NCBI GenBank assembly: GCA_018645535.1
Contig: JABGWN010000284.1
Coordinates: 1 to 14,784 of the forward strand
DNA from: Methanobacteriota archaeon
Lineage (GTDB): Archaea > Thermoplasmatota > Poseidoniia > Poseidoniales > Poseidoniaceae
Length of the DNA stretch: 14,784 nt
Reading direction: 5' to 3'
Shown here: positions 1 to 7,092 of the stretch, in pieces
Layout: every line of letters starts with the position of its first letter
Position numbering within the stretch: position 1 is the stretch's first letter
Translations under genes and position numbers: made by a program
Notes under the pieces: model-generated
Told to the model about the DNA's origin: nothing
Seen by the model: only the letters and a program-made list of their open reading frames with translations
Databases searched by the model: none

Positions 1-1
1 T

Positions 2-1591
2 GTCGATGTTCAAACCTTCCAAGAAGGAGATATGTACGATAGCAGCGGTAAAGTGATTGCATCTCTGAAAGGTGCGAATGGGGAAGTCTACATCATCTCT
101 GGATTTACATCCTCCACACGTGTACGATTGTACGATATTGACAGCGATGGAGACGGAGTCACTGATGCATTGGATGCCTTCCCCACGAATCCTTCTGAAT
201 CCTTGGATTCAGACGGAGATGGAGTAGGTGACAACAGCGATGAGTTCCCAAATATACCGGATGAAAGTGTAGATTCAGATGGTGATGGTGTTGGTGATAA
301 TTCAGACATGTTCCCTTCTAATCCTGAGCAAACCATCGATTCAGATGGTGATGGATATGGAGATAACTCAGATGGCCAAGATGGTGACATCTATCCAACA
401 GATAGTTCACAATGGATAGATTCTGACAGAGATGGATACGGAGATAATCCTCAAGGAACACTTGCAGATGGATGCCCACAAGTCAATGGATTCTCAACAA
501 AAGACCGGTATGGATGCCCTGATGGAGATCTTGATGGATATTCCGACCCTGATGAGAATTGGACTGCACAACAAGGTGCTGATGCTCTTCCAGACACCAT
601 CTCTCAATGGAGTGATGGTGATGGTGACGGGTACGGAGATAACGCAACAGGTGTTATGTCTGACAAGTGCCCAACCAAGCCAGGAACGTCAACTAAGGCA
701 TGGTTACCTGACCCTGAAGACCCTCTTCAGAATACGGAACTTGAATCCTTTGGATGTGAAGACAAAGACGGTGATGGATGGGCAGATGGTTCAGAATCGA
801 AGGATATGGATTTAGATCCAAATGAATACCTCGATATTGACAGAGATGGTACAGGTTCAAATTCAGATTACAACGATAACGACGCACGAATTCAAACCAT
901 TCAAGACCACTGTAACCTCGACTTCACGGATGTAAGAGATGTATGCGTTGGATGGCGAACACCAGCCTATGTTCAGTACGTTGCAGATTCTGTAGCAGCA
1001 AATGAGACTACAAAATCGTTCTCAAGTTGGAACACGTCATCAGAGACAACCTCCACAGATGAGGCATGGTATGAAACAGATGCAATGTCGGATGTTTTGG
1101 TTTATGGAGGAGGTCTCTTTGGAATACTAACATTGGTCATCGTCATTATTGGAACGCTCGCTTCACGTCGTAAATCAACACAAACCGCCAAGACTTACGG
1201 CGGAGCCGGATTACCAACTTCAGCAGCAATGGATGAAGCATTGGAAGGAACAGCAGGTTCCTCAGCCTTTGGTGGCGTTGAATCCGATTCACTTTGGGAA
1301 GAAGATGTCAAACCTTTGAATCTAGAAGAACAAGAGAAGGAGGAAAAAGTCATTGAATCATCCAGAGGAGTGTCTGCTGAGGAACTCTTCAGTGATGAAG
1401 AATCGATCGAATCGATTGCAACATTGGGCGAATCCGGACCTGAACCTGAACCTGAAGCAGAACCAGCCCCAGCCGTAGAAGAGCCACAAGAAGCCCCACC
1501 ATTGCCAGAAGGAGGCCTTCCTGATGGATGGACAACGGAACAATGGAAATGGTATGGGCACGAATATCTCGCTAAGTTGGGCAACGAGTAA
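2..1591 (+). CDS. Membrane-anchored surface protein with thrombospondin type 3 Ca2+ repeats (5'-partial)
   Basis: The reading frame is open from the window edge, so the N-terminus lies outside; the ATG at 32 is probably internal. About residues 50-290 hold at least six Asp/Gly-rich repeats of the form D-x-D-x-DG-x-GD-x-x-D-x-FP, the thrombospondin type 3 pattern whose Asp side chains bind Ca2+ in known members. Cys residues in the later, longer repeats could form disulfides. A Ser/Thr-rich spacer leads to one hydrophobic segment at about nt 1094-1165 (LFGILTLVIVIIGTL) followed by RRK, which suggests an outward-facing repeat domain and a cytoplasmic tail. The tail is acidic, then Pro/Glu-rich (PEPEPEAEPAPA), and ends in a compact Trp-rich motif, GLPDGWTTEQWKWYG, near the C-terminus. 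A role in cell-surface adhesion or envelope structure is inferred; no enzymatic domain is visible. It ends directly against the stop codon of the convergent gene at 1592. Confidence 0.88.
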   Translation, partial: VDVQTFQEGDMYDSSGKVIASLKGANGEVYIISGFTSSTRVRLYDIDSDGDGVTDALDAFPTNPSESLDSDGDGVGDNSDEFPNIPDESVDSDGDGVGDNSDMFPSNPEQTIDSDGDGYGDNSDGQDGDIYPTDSSQWIDSDRDGYGDNPQGTLADGCPQVNGFSTKDRYGCPDGDLDGYSDPDENWTAQQGADALPDTISQWSDGDGDGYGDNATGVMSDKCPTKPGTSTKAWLPDPEDPLQNTELESFGCEDKDGDGWADGSESKDMDLDPNEYLDIDRDGTGSNSDYNDNDARIQTIQDHCNLDFTDVRDVCVGWRTPAYVQYVADSVAANETTKSFSSWNTSSETTSTDEAWYETDAMSDVLVYGGGLFGILTLVIVIIGTLASRRKSTQTAKTYGGAGLPTSAAMDEALEGTAGSSAFGGVESDSLWEEDVKPLNLEEQEKEEKVIESSRGVSAEELFSDEESIESIATLGESGPEPEPEAEPAPAVEEPQEAPPLPEGGLPDGWTTEQWKWYGHEYLAKLGNE

Positions 1592-1846
1592 TCAGCGCCA
1601 CGCAATAGGCAGACAGGAACGTAAGTTTCCGAGTTCAACTCCAGAATAGATTGGTTTTCCATCTTCTTTGAGTGTATTCATGATCAGCCAAAGAACAGCA
1701 TTCCATGATTTGTTAAGAGCGAAGAGTTCGACTTTACCAGCTGCAGCAGCTGTCAAGAGTTTGGATTCATCAGTTGAATCATCGAATAATGCACGAACAA
1801 GTTGTTGTGTTGTTAGAAGGTAACCAGGTGGACGCCATGCCATCAT
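1592..1846 (-). CDS. Small protein, possible degenerate PIN (VapC-like) domain
   Basis: This is an 84-residue protein. ATG at 1846 is chosen because a GAGGTGA ribosome binding site lies six bases upstream; that site overlaps the TGA stop of the RHH gene, so the two are translationally linked. I do not recognise it as a standard family. Residues 9-58 do resemble the first half of a PIN nuclease: YLLTTQQLVRALFDD sits where VapC proteins have a LLDTNVLIRALF-like start, followed by an ESKLL helix, GKVEL and an NAVLWLI helix. The first catalytic Asp (DTN) is replaced by TTQ, and the protein ends before the usual C-terminal acidic residues. If the resemblance is real it would be an inactive remnant or a binding-only derivative. 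The gene is last in a parA-RHH-small gene cassette. Function unknown. Confidence 0.7.
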   Translation of the reverse strand: MMAWRPPGYLLTTQQLVRALFDDSTDESKLLTAAAAGKVELFALNKSWNAVLWLIMNTLKEDGKPIYSGVELGNLRSCLPIAWR

Positions 1847-1857
1847 TTCCAATCACC

Positions 1858-2085
1858 TCAAACCTTGAATGGAGCCATGTTCAATCGATCGACTAAATGT
1901 TCAACATTCACATCAGCAACTCTCTTTAGATGCTCTTGTAATACATCGAGTTCACCGCGCATCCGAGCCATCTTATGTGCTCGAATAACATCTTCAAGAA
2001 GCAAGTTTACGCTCTTATGTCCATTGACCGTTCGCATAGTATTCAACTGTCTACGAACTTCATAACTTACACTTACAGAGGTCAT
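1858..2085 (-). CDS. Ribbon-helix-helix (CopG/Arc-like) DNA-binding protein
   Basis: This is a 75-residue protein if it starts at ATG 2085, which has GGAGAAGGA directly upstream. In-frame ATGs at 2100 and 2130 are alternatives, but the one at 2130 lies inside a perfect palindrome more likely to be an operator. The N-terminus TSVSVSYEV fits the DNA-reading beta strand of a ribbon-helix-helix fold. Helix 1 follows (EVRRQLNTMRTV), then a turn (NGHKS) and helix 2 (VNLLLEDVIRAHK). A charged, probably helical tail continues to the end. RHH proteins work as dimers that bind short palindromes or direct repeats; typical roles are antitoxin autorepression (VapB/CopG) or centromere binding with ParA in type Ib partition. 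The location just downstream of a ParA gene and upstream of a possible PIN remnant allows either. The stop codon overlaps the ribosome binding site of the next gene. Confidence 0.78.
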   Translation of the reverse strand: MTSVSVSYEVRRQLNTMRTVNGHKSVNLLLEDVIRAHKMARMRGELDVLQEHLKRVADVNVEHLVDRLNMAPFKV

Positions 2086-2116
2086 TCCTTCTCCAGTCAT
2101 ATGTGTATCCCGAACT

Positions 2117-2132
2117 GAATGCGTACGCATTC
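2117..2132. promoter_or_regulatory. Perfect 16-bp palindrome, candidate RHH operator or parS-like site
   Basis: GAATGCGTACGCATTC is identical to its reverse complement over all 16 bases. It lies 31 bp upstream of the preferred RHH start and 53 bp downstream of the parA stop. RHH proteins commonly bind such sites in front of their own genes. The palindrome is seen directly; its function is inferred. Confidence 0.5.
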
Positions 2133-2150
2133 GTACTTAACCTGACCGCG

Positions 2151-2169
2151 CGAAAGAGCATCGAAAGAG
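2151..2169. repeat. Two CGAAAGAG direct repeats phased by 11 bp
   Basis: CGAAAGAG occurs at 2151-2158 and 2162-2169, a spacing of 11 bp or about one helical turn. The pair lies between parA and the RHH gene, next to the 16-bp palindrome. Phased short repeats are a known arrangement for RHH operators and partition sites, but two copies could arise by chance. Confidence 0.35.
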
Positions 2170-2185
2170 TAGGTTTCTCGCCTAT

Positions 2186-3142
2186 TCATCGACGACCAGT
2201 CAACAATTTTGGATGTTCTTTCACACCAAATTCACGACGCATTGATTGAACCCTGTTGTGGAATTCTTTGGTAAGTGTCCAATATTCAAGCGATCCTGCA
2301 CCTGCTCCACTGGCTCTAGGCTCATTTAACAAAACGGTTGGAGCACCGCTCCAAGGTGCTTCAGCGACCTTTACTAAGCGACGAATCGTAGTATTGAAGA
2401 CCTTATTTGGAATCTTACGACTTACTTCTGTGCAAACGTGACGGCTGAGTTTTGATCGTGCATCAACCATCGTCATTGCAACACCAAAGATCTTCAAATT
2501 TCGATTAATGCGCTTCTGAATCATCTTGATTGAATTCATCAACATACTGAATCCTTCAAGCGCATAGTATTCTGCTTGAACTGGGACCATAACCCAATTG
2601 GCTGCACACATGGCATTGATGGAGAGTAAACCGAGTGAAGGAGGCGTATCGATTACGATGTAATCAAACTCATCAATAATGGGTTCAAGACCTTCACGAA
2701 GTCTGGTTTCCCGTCCAATCTTGTGAGATAATTCTATTTCTGCTCCTGAAAGATGGATGTCGCTTGGAAGCAACCAGAGATTATCGATGGTCAAATTCTG
2801 TGGGGCTTTCTTCCCTTTCCGTAGAATAAATGCTTTCTGCATTGCATCAGTAAGTTCTCTTGGTGTAAGCAGGTATTCTTCCATCAATGGAAGTTCTTCA
2901 CCGGAATCATTCGCAAGAACATCGTAAGCTGTACGTCGAATATTCTTCTTCTCAATACCGAATGAAGTTGCGCAGTTTCCTTGAGGATCAAGATCTACGA
3001 GCAATACTTTAGCAGGAGGTACGCCTTGTTTTCGATTACCTTTTGCCAGAGCAGCAGCAAGGTTTACCGCAGTTGTCGTCTTTGCACAACCGCCCTTTTG
3101 ATTAGCGACAGCGATGACCATTTTGTACGGATTCATTGTCAT
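2186..3142 (-). CDS. parA: ParA/Soj-family partition ATPase
   Basis: This is a 318-residue P-loop ATPase of the ParA/MinD superfamily. The deviant Walker A motif KGGCAKTTT is at residues 16-24 and includes the signature Lys16 that reaches across the ATP-sandwich dimer. The Walker A' region VLLVDLDPQGN is at 46-56 and the Walker B strand YIVIDTPPSLG at 161-171. The order matches full-length ParA without an N-terminal DNA-binding domain, as in chromosomal Soj and type Ib plasmid ParA. Such ATPases bind DNA non-specifically when ATP-bound and position DNA or protein cargo. ATG at 3142 is preceded by a GGGGGAG ribosome binding site at five bases. No ParB with an HTH or CTPase domain is visible; the downstream partner is an RHH protein. 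The gene follows moxR on the same strand after a 71-bp gap with no clear TATA box. Confidence 0.93.
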   Translation of the reverse strand: MTMNPYKMVIAVANQKGGCAKTTTAVNLAAALAKGNRKQGVPPAKVLLVDLDPQGNCATSFGIEKKNIRRTAYDVLANDSGEELPLMEEYLLTPRELTDAMQKAFILRKGKKAPQNLTIDNLWLLPSDIHLSGAEIELSHKIGRETRLREGLEPIIDEFDYIVIDTPPSLGLLSINAMCAANWVMVPVQAEYYALEGFSMLMNSIKMIQKRINRNLKIFGVAMTMVDARSKLSRHVCTEVSRKIPNKVFNTTIRRLVKVAEAPWSGAPTVLLNEPRASGAGAGSLEYWTLTKEFHNRVQSMRREFGVKEHPKLLTGRR

Positions 3143-3213
3143 ACGTGCTCCCCCTCAATGTTACCCAGATAGGTCACCCATTTTGAACTTCAGCCTCCAA
3201 AGAGCGCTTAGGT

Positions 3214-4218
3214 TCAAGAAATTACAGGAACAGGAACTTCCGAGAGAATCTTTCGAACGATGTGCATTCCAGTGATTCCACGAATCTTTGCCTCAGGCTT
3301 CATGTTGATACGGTGAGAGATAACTTGCAGTGCAATACCTTTGATATCGTCAGGTATGACATAGTTTCGCCCAGCAATAGCTGCTGCTGCACGACCAGTC
3401 TTGAACAAGGATTGTGATGCACGAGGCGAAGCACCGTTGGTGACACGGTGATCTTCACGAGTACGCTGAACGATTTCTACGATATAGGCAAGAATGGCTG
3501 GGTCAACATGGACTGTTTCCAGTGCTTTTTGCATAGCAACGACCTTCTTTGGAGATGTGATTTGTTCGACATCGTGACTGTCCTTTCCACGCAACTTACG
3601 TCGAGCAAGAATTGCTTTCTCTTCAGCACGGTCAGGGTAACCCATACTCATCTTCATGAGGAAACGATCCATCTGCGCTTCAGGAAGGGGATATGTTCCT
3701 TCTTGCTCGATCGGGTTCTGTGTTGCTTGAACAACGAACGGAGCAGGAAGTTTGTGGGTGATACCCTCAATGGTTACTTGCTTCTCTTCCATTGCTTCAA
3801 GCAAAGCAGCTTGGGTCTTTGGAGGAGCACGGTTAATCTCGTCAGCGAGAAGAATGTTCGAGAACAATGGACCTGCACGCAACTTGAATTCACCAGACTT
3901 TTGATCGTACATGTATGTACCCATGATGTCCGAAGGAAGCAAGTCAGGAGTGAATTGAACACGCTTGAACTTACATCCAAGTGCACGAGCGAAGGTGTTT
4001 GCTAGAAGTGTTTTAGCAAGTCCTGGGAAATCTTCCAGAAGTATGTTCCCGTTGGATAGAATACCAACAGTTACTCGACGCAAGTTCTCGTTTTTACCGA
4101 TAATAACTTTGCTTACTTCGTTCATCAAAGCGCTGGAAATGTCAGCAACGGTTCGAATGAGATCTTGCGTACGGGCGTCTCCGCCGCTATTTTGTTGTGA
4201 AAATCCAGCATCCATCAT
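3214..4218 (-). CDS. moxR: MoxR-family AAA+ ATPase
   Basis: This is a 334-residue AAA+ ATPase of the MoxR branch. It shows the characteristic P-loop EDFPGLAKT (62-70), the Walker B segment LLADEINRAPPKTQAALLEA (123-142), the sensor 1 region QATQNPIEQEGTYPLPEAQ (164-182), the arginine-bearing MDRF (183-186) and sensor 2 GASPRAS (262-268). The length is typical. MoxR proteins are chaperone-like ATPases that usually act with VWA-domain proteins to insert metals or mature complexes; no VWA or DUF58 partner lies in this window. Two adjacent ATG codons (4218 and 4215) follow an AGGTGA site, and 4215 has the better spacing. It is 78 bp downstream of infB on the same strand, so it may be read from that operon or from its own weak promoter. 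Confidence 0.94.
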   Translation of the reverse strand: MMDAGFSQQNSGGDARTQDLIRTVADISSALMNEVSKVIIGKNENLRRVTVGILSNGNILLEDFPGLAKTLLANTFARALGCKFKRVQFTPDLLPSDIMGTYMYDQKSGEFKLRAGPLFSNILLADEINRAPPKTQAALLEAMEEKQVTIEGITHKLPAPFVVQATQNPIEQEGTYPLPEAQMDRFLMKMSMGYPDRAEEKAILARRKLRGKDSHDVEQITSPKKVVAMQKALETVHVDPAILAYIVEIVQRTREDHRVTNGASPRASQSLFKTGRAAAAIAGRNYVIPDDIKGIALQVISHRINMKPEAKIRGITGMHIVRKILSEVPVPVIS

Positions 4219-4296
4219 GATTCACCTATGCGTTCTCAGCCTTACGACCGCTTGACATGATACTTGAATGTATGCCGTTCATACGTCGAACAAACC

Positions 4297-6117
4297 TCAC
4301 GCTACGTGCCGTCTGCCCCAGAAATGGTCATCCTTACGATGGAGTTTGATAATCTCTTCAAGAATCTCTTTTTCGAGTTCTGTCAACTCAACTTTCGCAA
4401 GTCGTGGAACGTGAGATTCAGGGATGTCAACATAGAAAAGTTCCAACTCCTCAATGTGCCTTCCAACAGTCGGGCCCATGATAGCAACAGCGACTTCTTC
4501 ACCTTGTTTTGCTTCTTTGAGTTCATCACTCGAACGGGAACGAAGGCTTCGAATCTGACCAACAGCGGTTCCGTCGACTTTCATCAATCGCTGACCTAGG
4601 TGAACTCGTCCACCAAGAACGCGCATCCCAACAATGGCAGGTCCTTTGTTACGGAATGTATGATTTTCAAGATAGAGAAGTTTTCCAGGATAGATGAGGT
4701 TCTCTCGAGTTGCAGCATCGATTGCCTTCCTTCGTTCTTCTTTCCATTCTTCGAATTGATCGATAATGTGGTAAATGATGTCGCCACCAATCCAAGTAAC
4801 GCTTTCATCGCCCTGATTGACAAGGGCCCGAACTTCGTTGTTTGGTTCAATTGAGAAACCGAGAATAATCTGATTTAGTGGACTACTAGCGGCTTCAGCA
4901 GTCATGAGATCTCTTTTGTTGACAGGACCAACAGTGGCTCTTCGGATTGGAACTTCAATCTTCTTGAGTTCAAAGGCGAGTGCTTCTAGTCCACCAATGG
5001 TATCTGCCTTGATGACGATTCCTTCCTCATCGAGTTCAACAGAGACTTGGGTTTCTTTACGAGCTTCTTCCCATGCTTCTTCACTTGAGAGTCGAATTGT
5101 TGTTCCTGCGAGTGCCTTCTCAAGTCCTTGTGCAATAATCTTGACACCTGCTGCAGCATCAATTGTGTCGACTGATTCCCATCGATCACCAGCATCTCGC
5201 ATCTCTGACATACCACGAGCACGCTTCAGTCCCTTGATGCGAACATCAAACGGACCATCTGCACTGACAACAGTAATCGTATCGGTTACGTTGAGTGACC
5301 CTCGATGAAGAATGACATCGATTGTTTTCCCCATCCCAATCTCATCCTTCATTTCAAGGATGGTTCCTTCGGCAGGTCCGAGTGTATCAGTGAGACGGTC
5401 TTCAAGGAAGCGTTCTGCTAAACCAACGGTGACGGTGAGAAGATCTTGCAATCCTTCACCTTCTTTTGCAGACATTGGAACCAGCGGGAACGATTGTCTA
5501 AAATCTTTGATTTGGTCGTACCGTTCAAGGTTAATTCCATGCTCAGAAACCTGACCAACAAGTTTCCAGTAACGTGTTGTGAATAAATCGACAACATCTT
5601 GTCGCTGGTCTTCTAACGATGCGAGGAAGGAACGGTCTTTCTTGCATCTCCATCCATGAATTCTGTCAATCTTATTTCCAGCAATAACGAACGGAGTCTT
5701 TGTTTGCTTGAGAATGTTGATCGATTCAATGGTTTGAGGTTGCAACCCTTCCATAATATCAACCACAAGAATGGCAATATCAGCAAGAGCTCCACCACGG
5801 TTGCGAAGTGAAGCAAAAGAATGGTGACCAGGTGTATCGATGAAAAGTAATCCTGGTGATTTGAATGGCCGCCCTTGCATAAGTTCAGCACATGTTTCAT
5901 TGAGAATCTTTGCAGGAACTTCGGTTGCACCGATGTGTTGTGTGATTCCACCGGCTTCACGATCCATCACACTTGCTTGTCGCTCACTTCCGAGAGAACG
6001 AACCAAGTCGAGAACGCTTGTTTTACCGTGGTCAACGTGACCGAGAACAGAAACAATCGGTTGACGATTTTCGCCACGAGCCACCGGCTCTTCAGCGATA
6101 TCTTCTGTCTCGTCCAT
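4297..6117 (-). CDS. infB: Translation initiation factor aIF5B/IF2
   Basis: This is a 606-residue translational GTPase of the archaeal/eukaryotic IF5B type, which promotes subunit joining and initiator tRNA placement. All G-domain motifs are present: G1 GHVDHGKT (26-33), G2 Thr in GGIT (56-59), G3 DTPGHH (94-99), G4 NKID (148-151) and G5 SAK (216-218). Beta-barrel domain II follows, then domain III, the linker helix and domain IV. The C-terminus ends in an acidic helix and KDDHFWG, as in other archaeal members. The length of about 600 matches archaeal aIF5B without a long N-terminal extension or intein. ATG at 6117 is chosen because GGAGG lies seven bases upstream; a longer frame from a TTG at 6186 would overlap ndk. 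It is the last gene of the L7Ae operon, 32 bp after ndk. Confidence 0.97.
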   Translation of the reverse strand: MDETEDIAEEPVARGENRQPIVSVLGHVDHGKTSVLDLVRSLGSERQASVMDREAGGITQHIGATEVPAKILNETCAELMQGRPFKSPGLLFIDTPGHHSFASLRNRGGALADIAILVVDIMEGLQPQTIESINILKQTKTPFVIAGNKIDRIHGWRCKKDRSFLASLEDQRQDVVDLFTTRYWKLVGQVSEHGINLERYDQIKDFRQSFPLVPMSAKEGEGLQDLLTVTVGLAERFLEDRLTDTLGPAEGTILEMKDEIGMGKTIDVILHRGSLNVTDTITVVSADGPFDVRIKGLKRARGMSEMRDAGDRWESVDTIDAAAGVKIIAQGLEKALAGTTIRLSSEEAWEEARKETQVSVELDEEGIVIKADTIGGLEALAFELKKIEVPIRRATVGPVNKRDLMTAEAASSPLNQIILGFSIEPNNEVRALVNQGDESVTWIGGDIIYHIIDQFEEWKEERRKAIDAATRENLIYPGKLLYLENHTFRNKGPAIVGMRVLGGRVHLGQRLMKVDGTAVGQIRSLRSRSSDELKEAKQGEEVAVAIMGPTVGRHIEELELFYVDIPESHVPRLAKVELTELEKEILEEIIKLHRKDDHFWGRRHVA

Positions 6118-6149
6118 AACATGGCCTCCACGGGGAGGAAGGATGAACC

Positions 6150-6596
6150 TTACTCGTAAACCCAGGTGCCCATGGTGTTCTTCCAATCCATGAGTCCTTC
6201 AGGGAACCAAAGTCCAAGTTCGAATGCTGCAGTTTCAGGAGCATCTGATCCGTGAATCATATTGTAACCCATATCCATTCCGAAGTCTCCACGGATTGTA
6301 CCAGGCTCAGCTTCTCGACCATTGGTCGAACCAATGAGTTTACGAGCAACTGAAATTGCATCTCGACCTTCCCATGCCATGCAGACAACGGGTCCAGATG
6401 TTACGAATTTGATTAATCCAGGGAAAAATGGGCGTTCCTTGTGGACATCATAATGTGTACGAGCAATTTCTTCGCTCGGTACCATTGATTTAAGGCCGAC
6501 TAATTTGAGACCCTTTCGTTCAAAACGGCCAATTATCTCGCCGACTAATCCTCGTTGTACGCCATCAGGTTTTACCATAATGTAGGTTATTTCCAT
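6150..6596 (-). CDS. ndk: Nucleoside diphosphate kinase
   Basis: This is a 148-residue NDP kinase, which transfers the gamma phosphate of ATP to other NDPs through a phosphohistidine. The N-terminal MVKPDGVQRGLVGEI segment (7-21) with Lys9 and the active-site motif NMIHGSDAPETA (112-123, nucleophile His115) are intact, as is the RGDFG segment (102-106). The length is normal for the family. ATG at 6596 is preferred: GGTGA lies six bases upstream, and the GTG at 6605 is part of that ribosome binding site. The gene sits between rpl24e and infB, the conserved archaeal neighbourhood. Confidence 0.97.
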   Translation of the reverse strand: MEITYIMVKPDGVQRGLVGEIIGRFERKGLKLVGLKSMVPSEEIARTHYDVHKERPFFPGLIKFVTSGPVVCMAWEGRDAISVARKLIGSTNGREAEPGTIRGDFGMDMGYNMIHGSDAPETAAFELGLWFPEGLMDWKNTMGTWVYE

Positions 6597-6650
6597 GTTC
6601 TTCACCAGCCTGAGCCACCAAGGGCCCCTTTATCAGTTCACCGAATGAGA

Positions 6651-6842
6651 TCAGCGAATTCCGCCACGAACAAAGTGACGGGTCCACTTCACCTTACGTG
6701 AATTTCTACCCAACTTGACCATGTTCTTGCGGGCCTTGCTGTTCTTGAACCAGAGGATGCTTCCGTCCTTGCGGACAAACATAGTTCCTGTACCTGGTTC
6801 AATTTCTTCTCCGGAGAATGTGCAAACTCTTCGTTCTGGCAT
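6651..6842 (-). CDS. rpl24e: 50S ribosomal protein L24e (eL24), zinc ligands mostly lost
   Basis: This is a 63-residue protein with the L24e core: CTFSGEEIEPGTG near the N-terminus, then FVRKDGSILWFKNSKARKN, and a basic end containing SRKVKWT. Family members usually carry four zinc-binding cysteines (CxxC and CxxxC). Here only Cys7 remains; Ser10, Lys33 and Ala37 occupy the approximate positions of the others, so it is probably a zinc-free form. ATG at 6842 follows GGTGA by five bases; an in-frame GTG at 6851 would overlap rps28e and is rejected. The ribosome binding site contains the TGA stop of rps28e, so the two genes are tightly coupled. Confidence 0.94.
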   Translation of the reverse strand: MPERRVCTFSGEEIEPGTGTMFVRKDGSILWFKNSKARKNMVKLGRNSRKVKWTRHFVRGGIR

Positions 6843-6847
6843 GATAA

Positions 6848-7075
6848 TCACCGTGAGTTTAGCTTACGGGCTTCTCTTCCCGTATCTCGGAGCATTAGGA
6901 TATCTCCCATTCGAACAGGTCCGATCACGTTTCGTGTGATAATTCGGCCAACGTCTCGTGGGTTGGGTGCGTCGTTAACACGGACTTTGACCTGAGTTGC
7001 TTCGCCTGTCATGCCAGTACGGCCGACAATCTCAACTACTTCAGCAGGCCATCCGCTTACTGTATCGTCACTCAT
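6848..7075 (-). CDS. rps28e: 30S ribosomal protein S28e (eS28)
   Basis: This is a 75-residue OB-fold ribosomal protein of the small subunit. Recognisable segments are AEVVEIVGRTGMTGEATQVK (11-30), where S28e contains its conserved VxxxxGRTG stretch, and IGPVRMGDILMLRDTGREAR (51-70), close to the invariant GPVRxGDIL...LREAR ending. ATG at 7075 lies five bases after a GAGGTGA site. It is the second gene of the operon, 17 bp after rpl7ae, and its stop overlaps the ribosome binding site of rpl24e. Confidence 0.97.
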   Translation of the reverse strand: MSDDTVSGWPAEVVEIVGRTGMTGEATQVKVRVNDAPNPRDVGRIITRNVIGPVRMGDILMLRDTGREARKLNSR

Positions 7076-7092
7076 TTAATTCACCTCAGGTT

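Noticed and set aside
170..470. Short tandem DNA repeats in the surface protein gene as a possible CRISPR or satellite array
   Set aside because: The repeats are imperfect, in frame and encode thrombospondin type 3 units, with no spacer structure.
432..815. Open frame on the plus strand inside the calcium-repeat protein gene
   Set aside because: It is a shifted frame of the Asp/Gly-rich repeats; the sequence is a by-product of GATGGTGAT-type codons, with no ribosome binding site or family resemblance.
1195..1662. 155-codon open frame antisense to the C-terminal tail of the surface protein
   Set aside because: It is Ser/Gly/Pro-rich only because the opposite strand encodes an acidic tail, and it overlaps two better supported genes.
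3448..4005. 185-codon open frame antisense to moxR
   Set aside because: The opposing frame carries the complete MoxR motif set; this one has no recognisable domain and no ribosome binding site.
6118..6186. N-terminal extension of aIF5B from a TTG codon
   Set aside because: It would overlap ndk, and the ATG at 6117 has a GGAGG site seven bases upstream.
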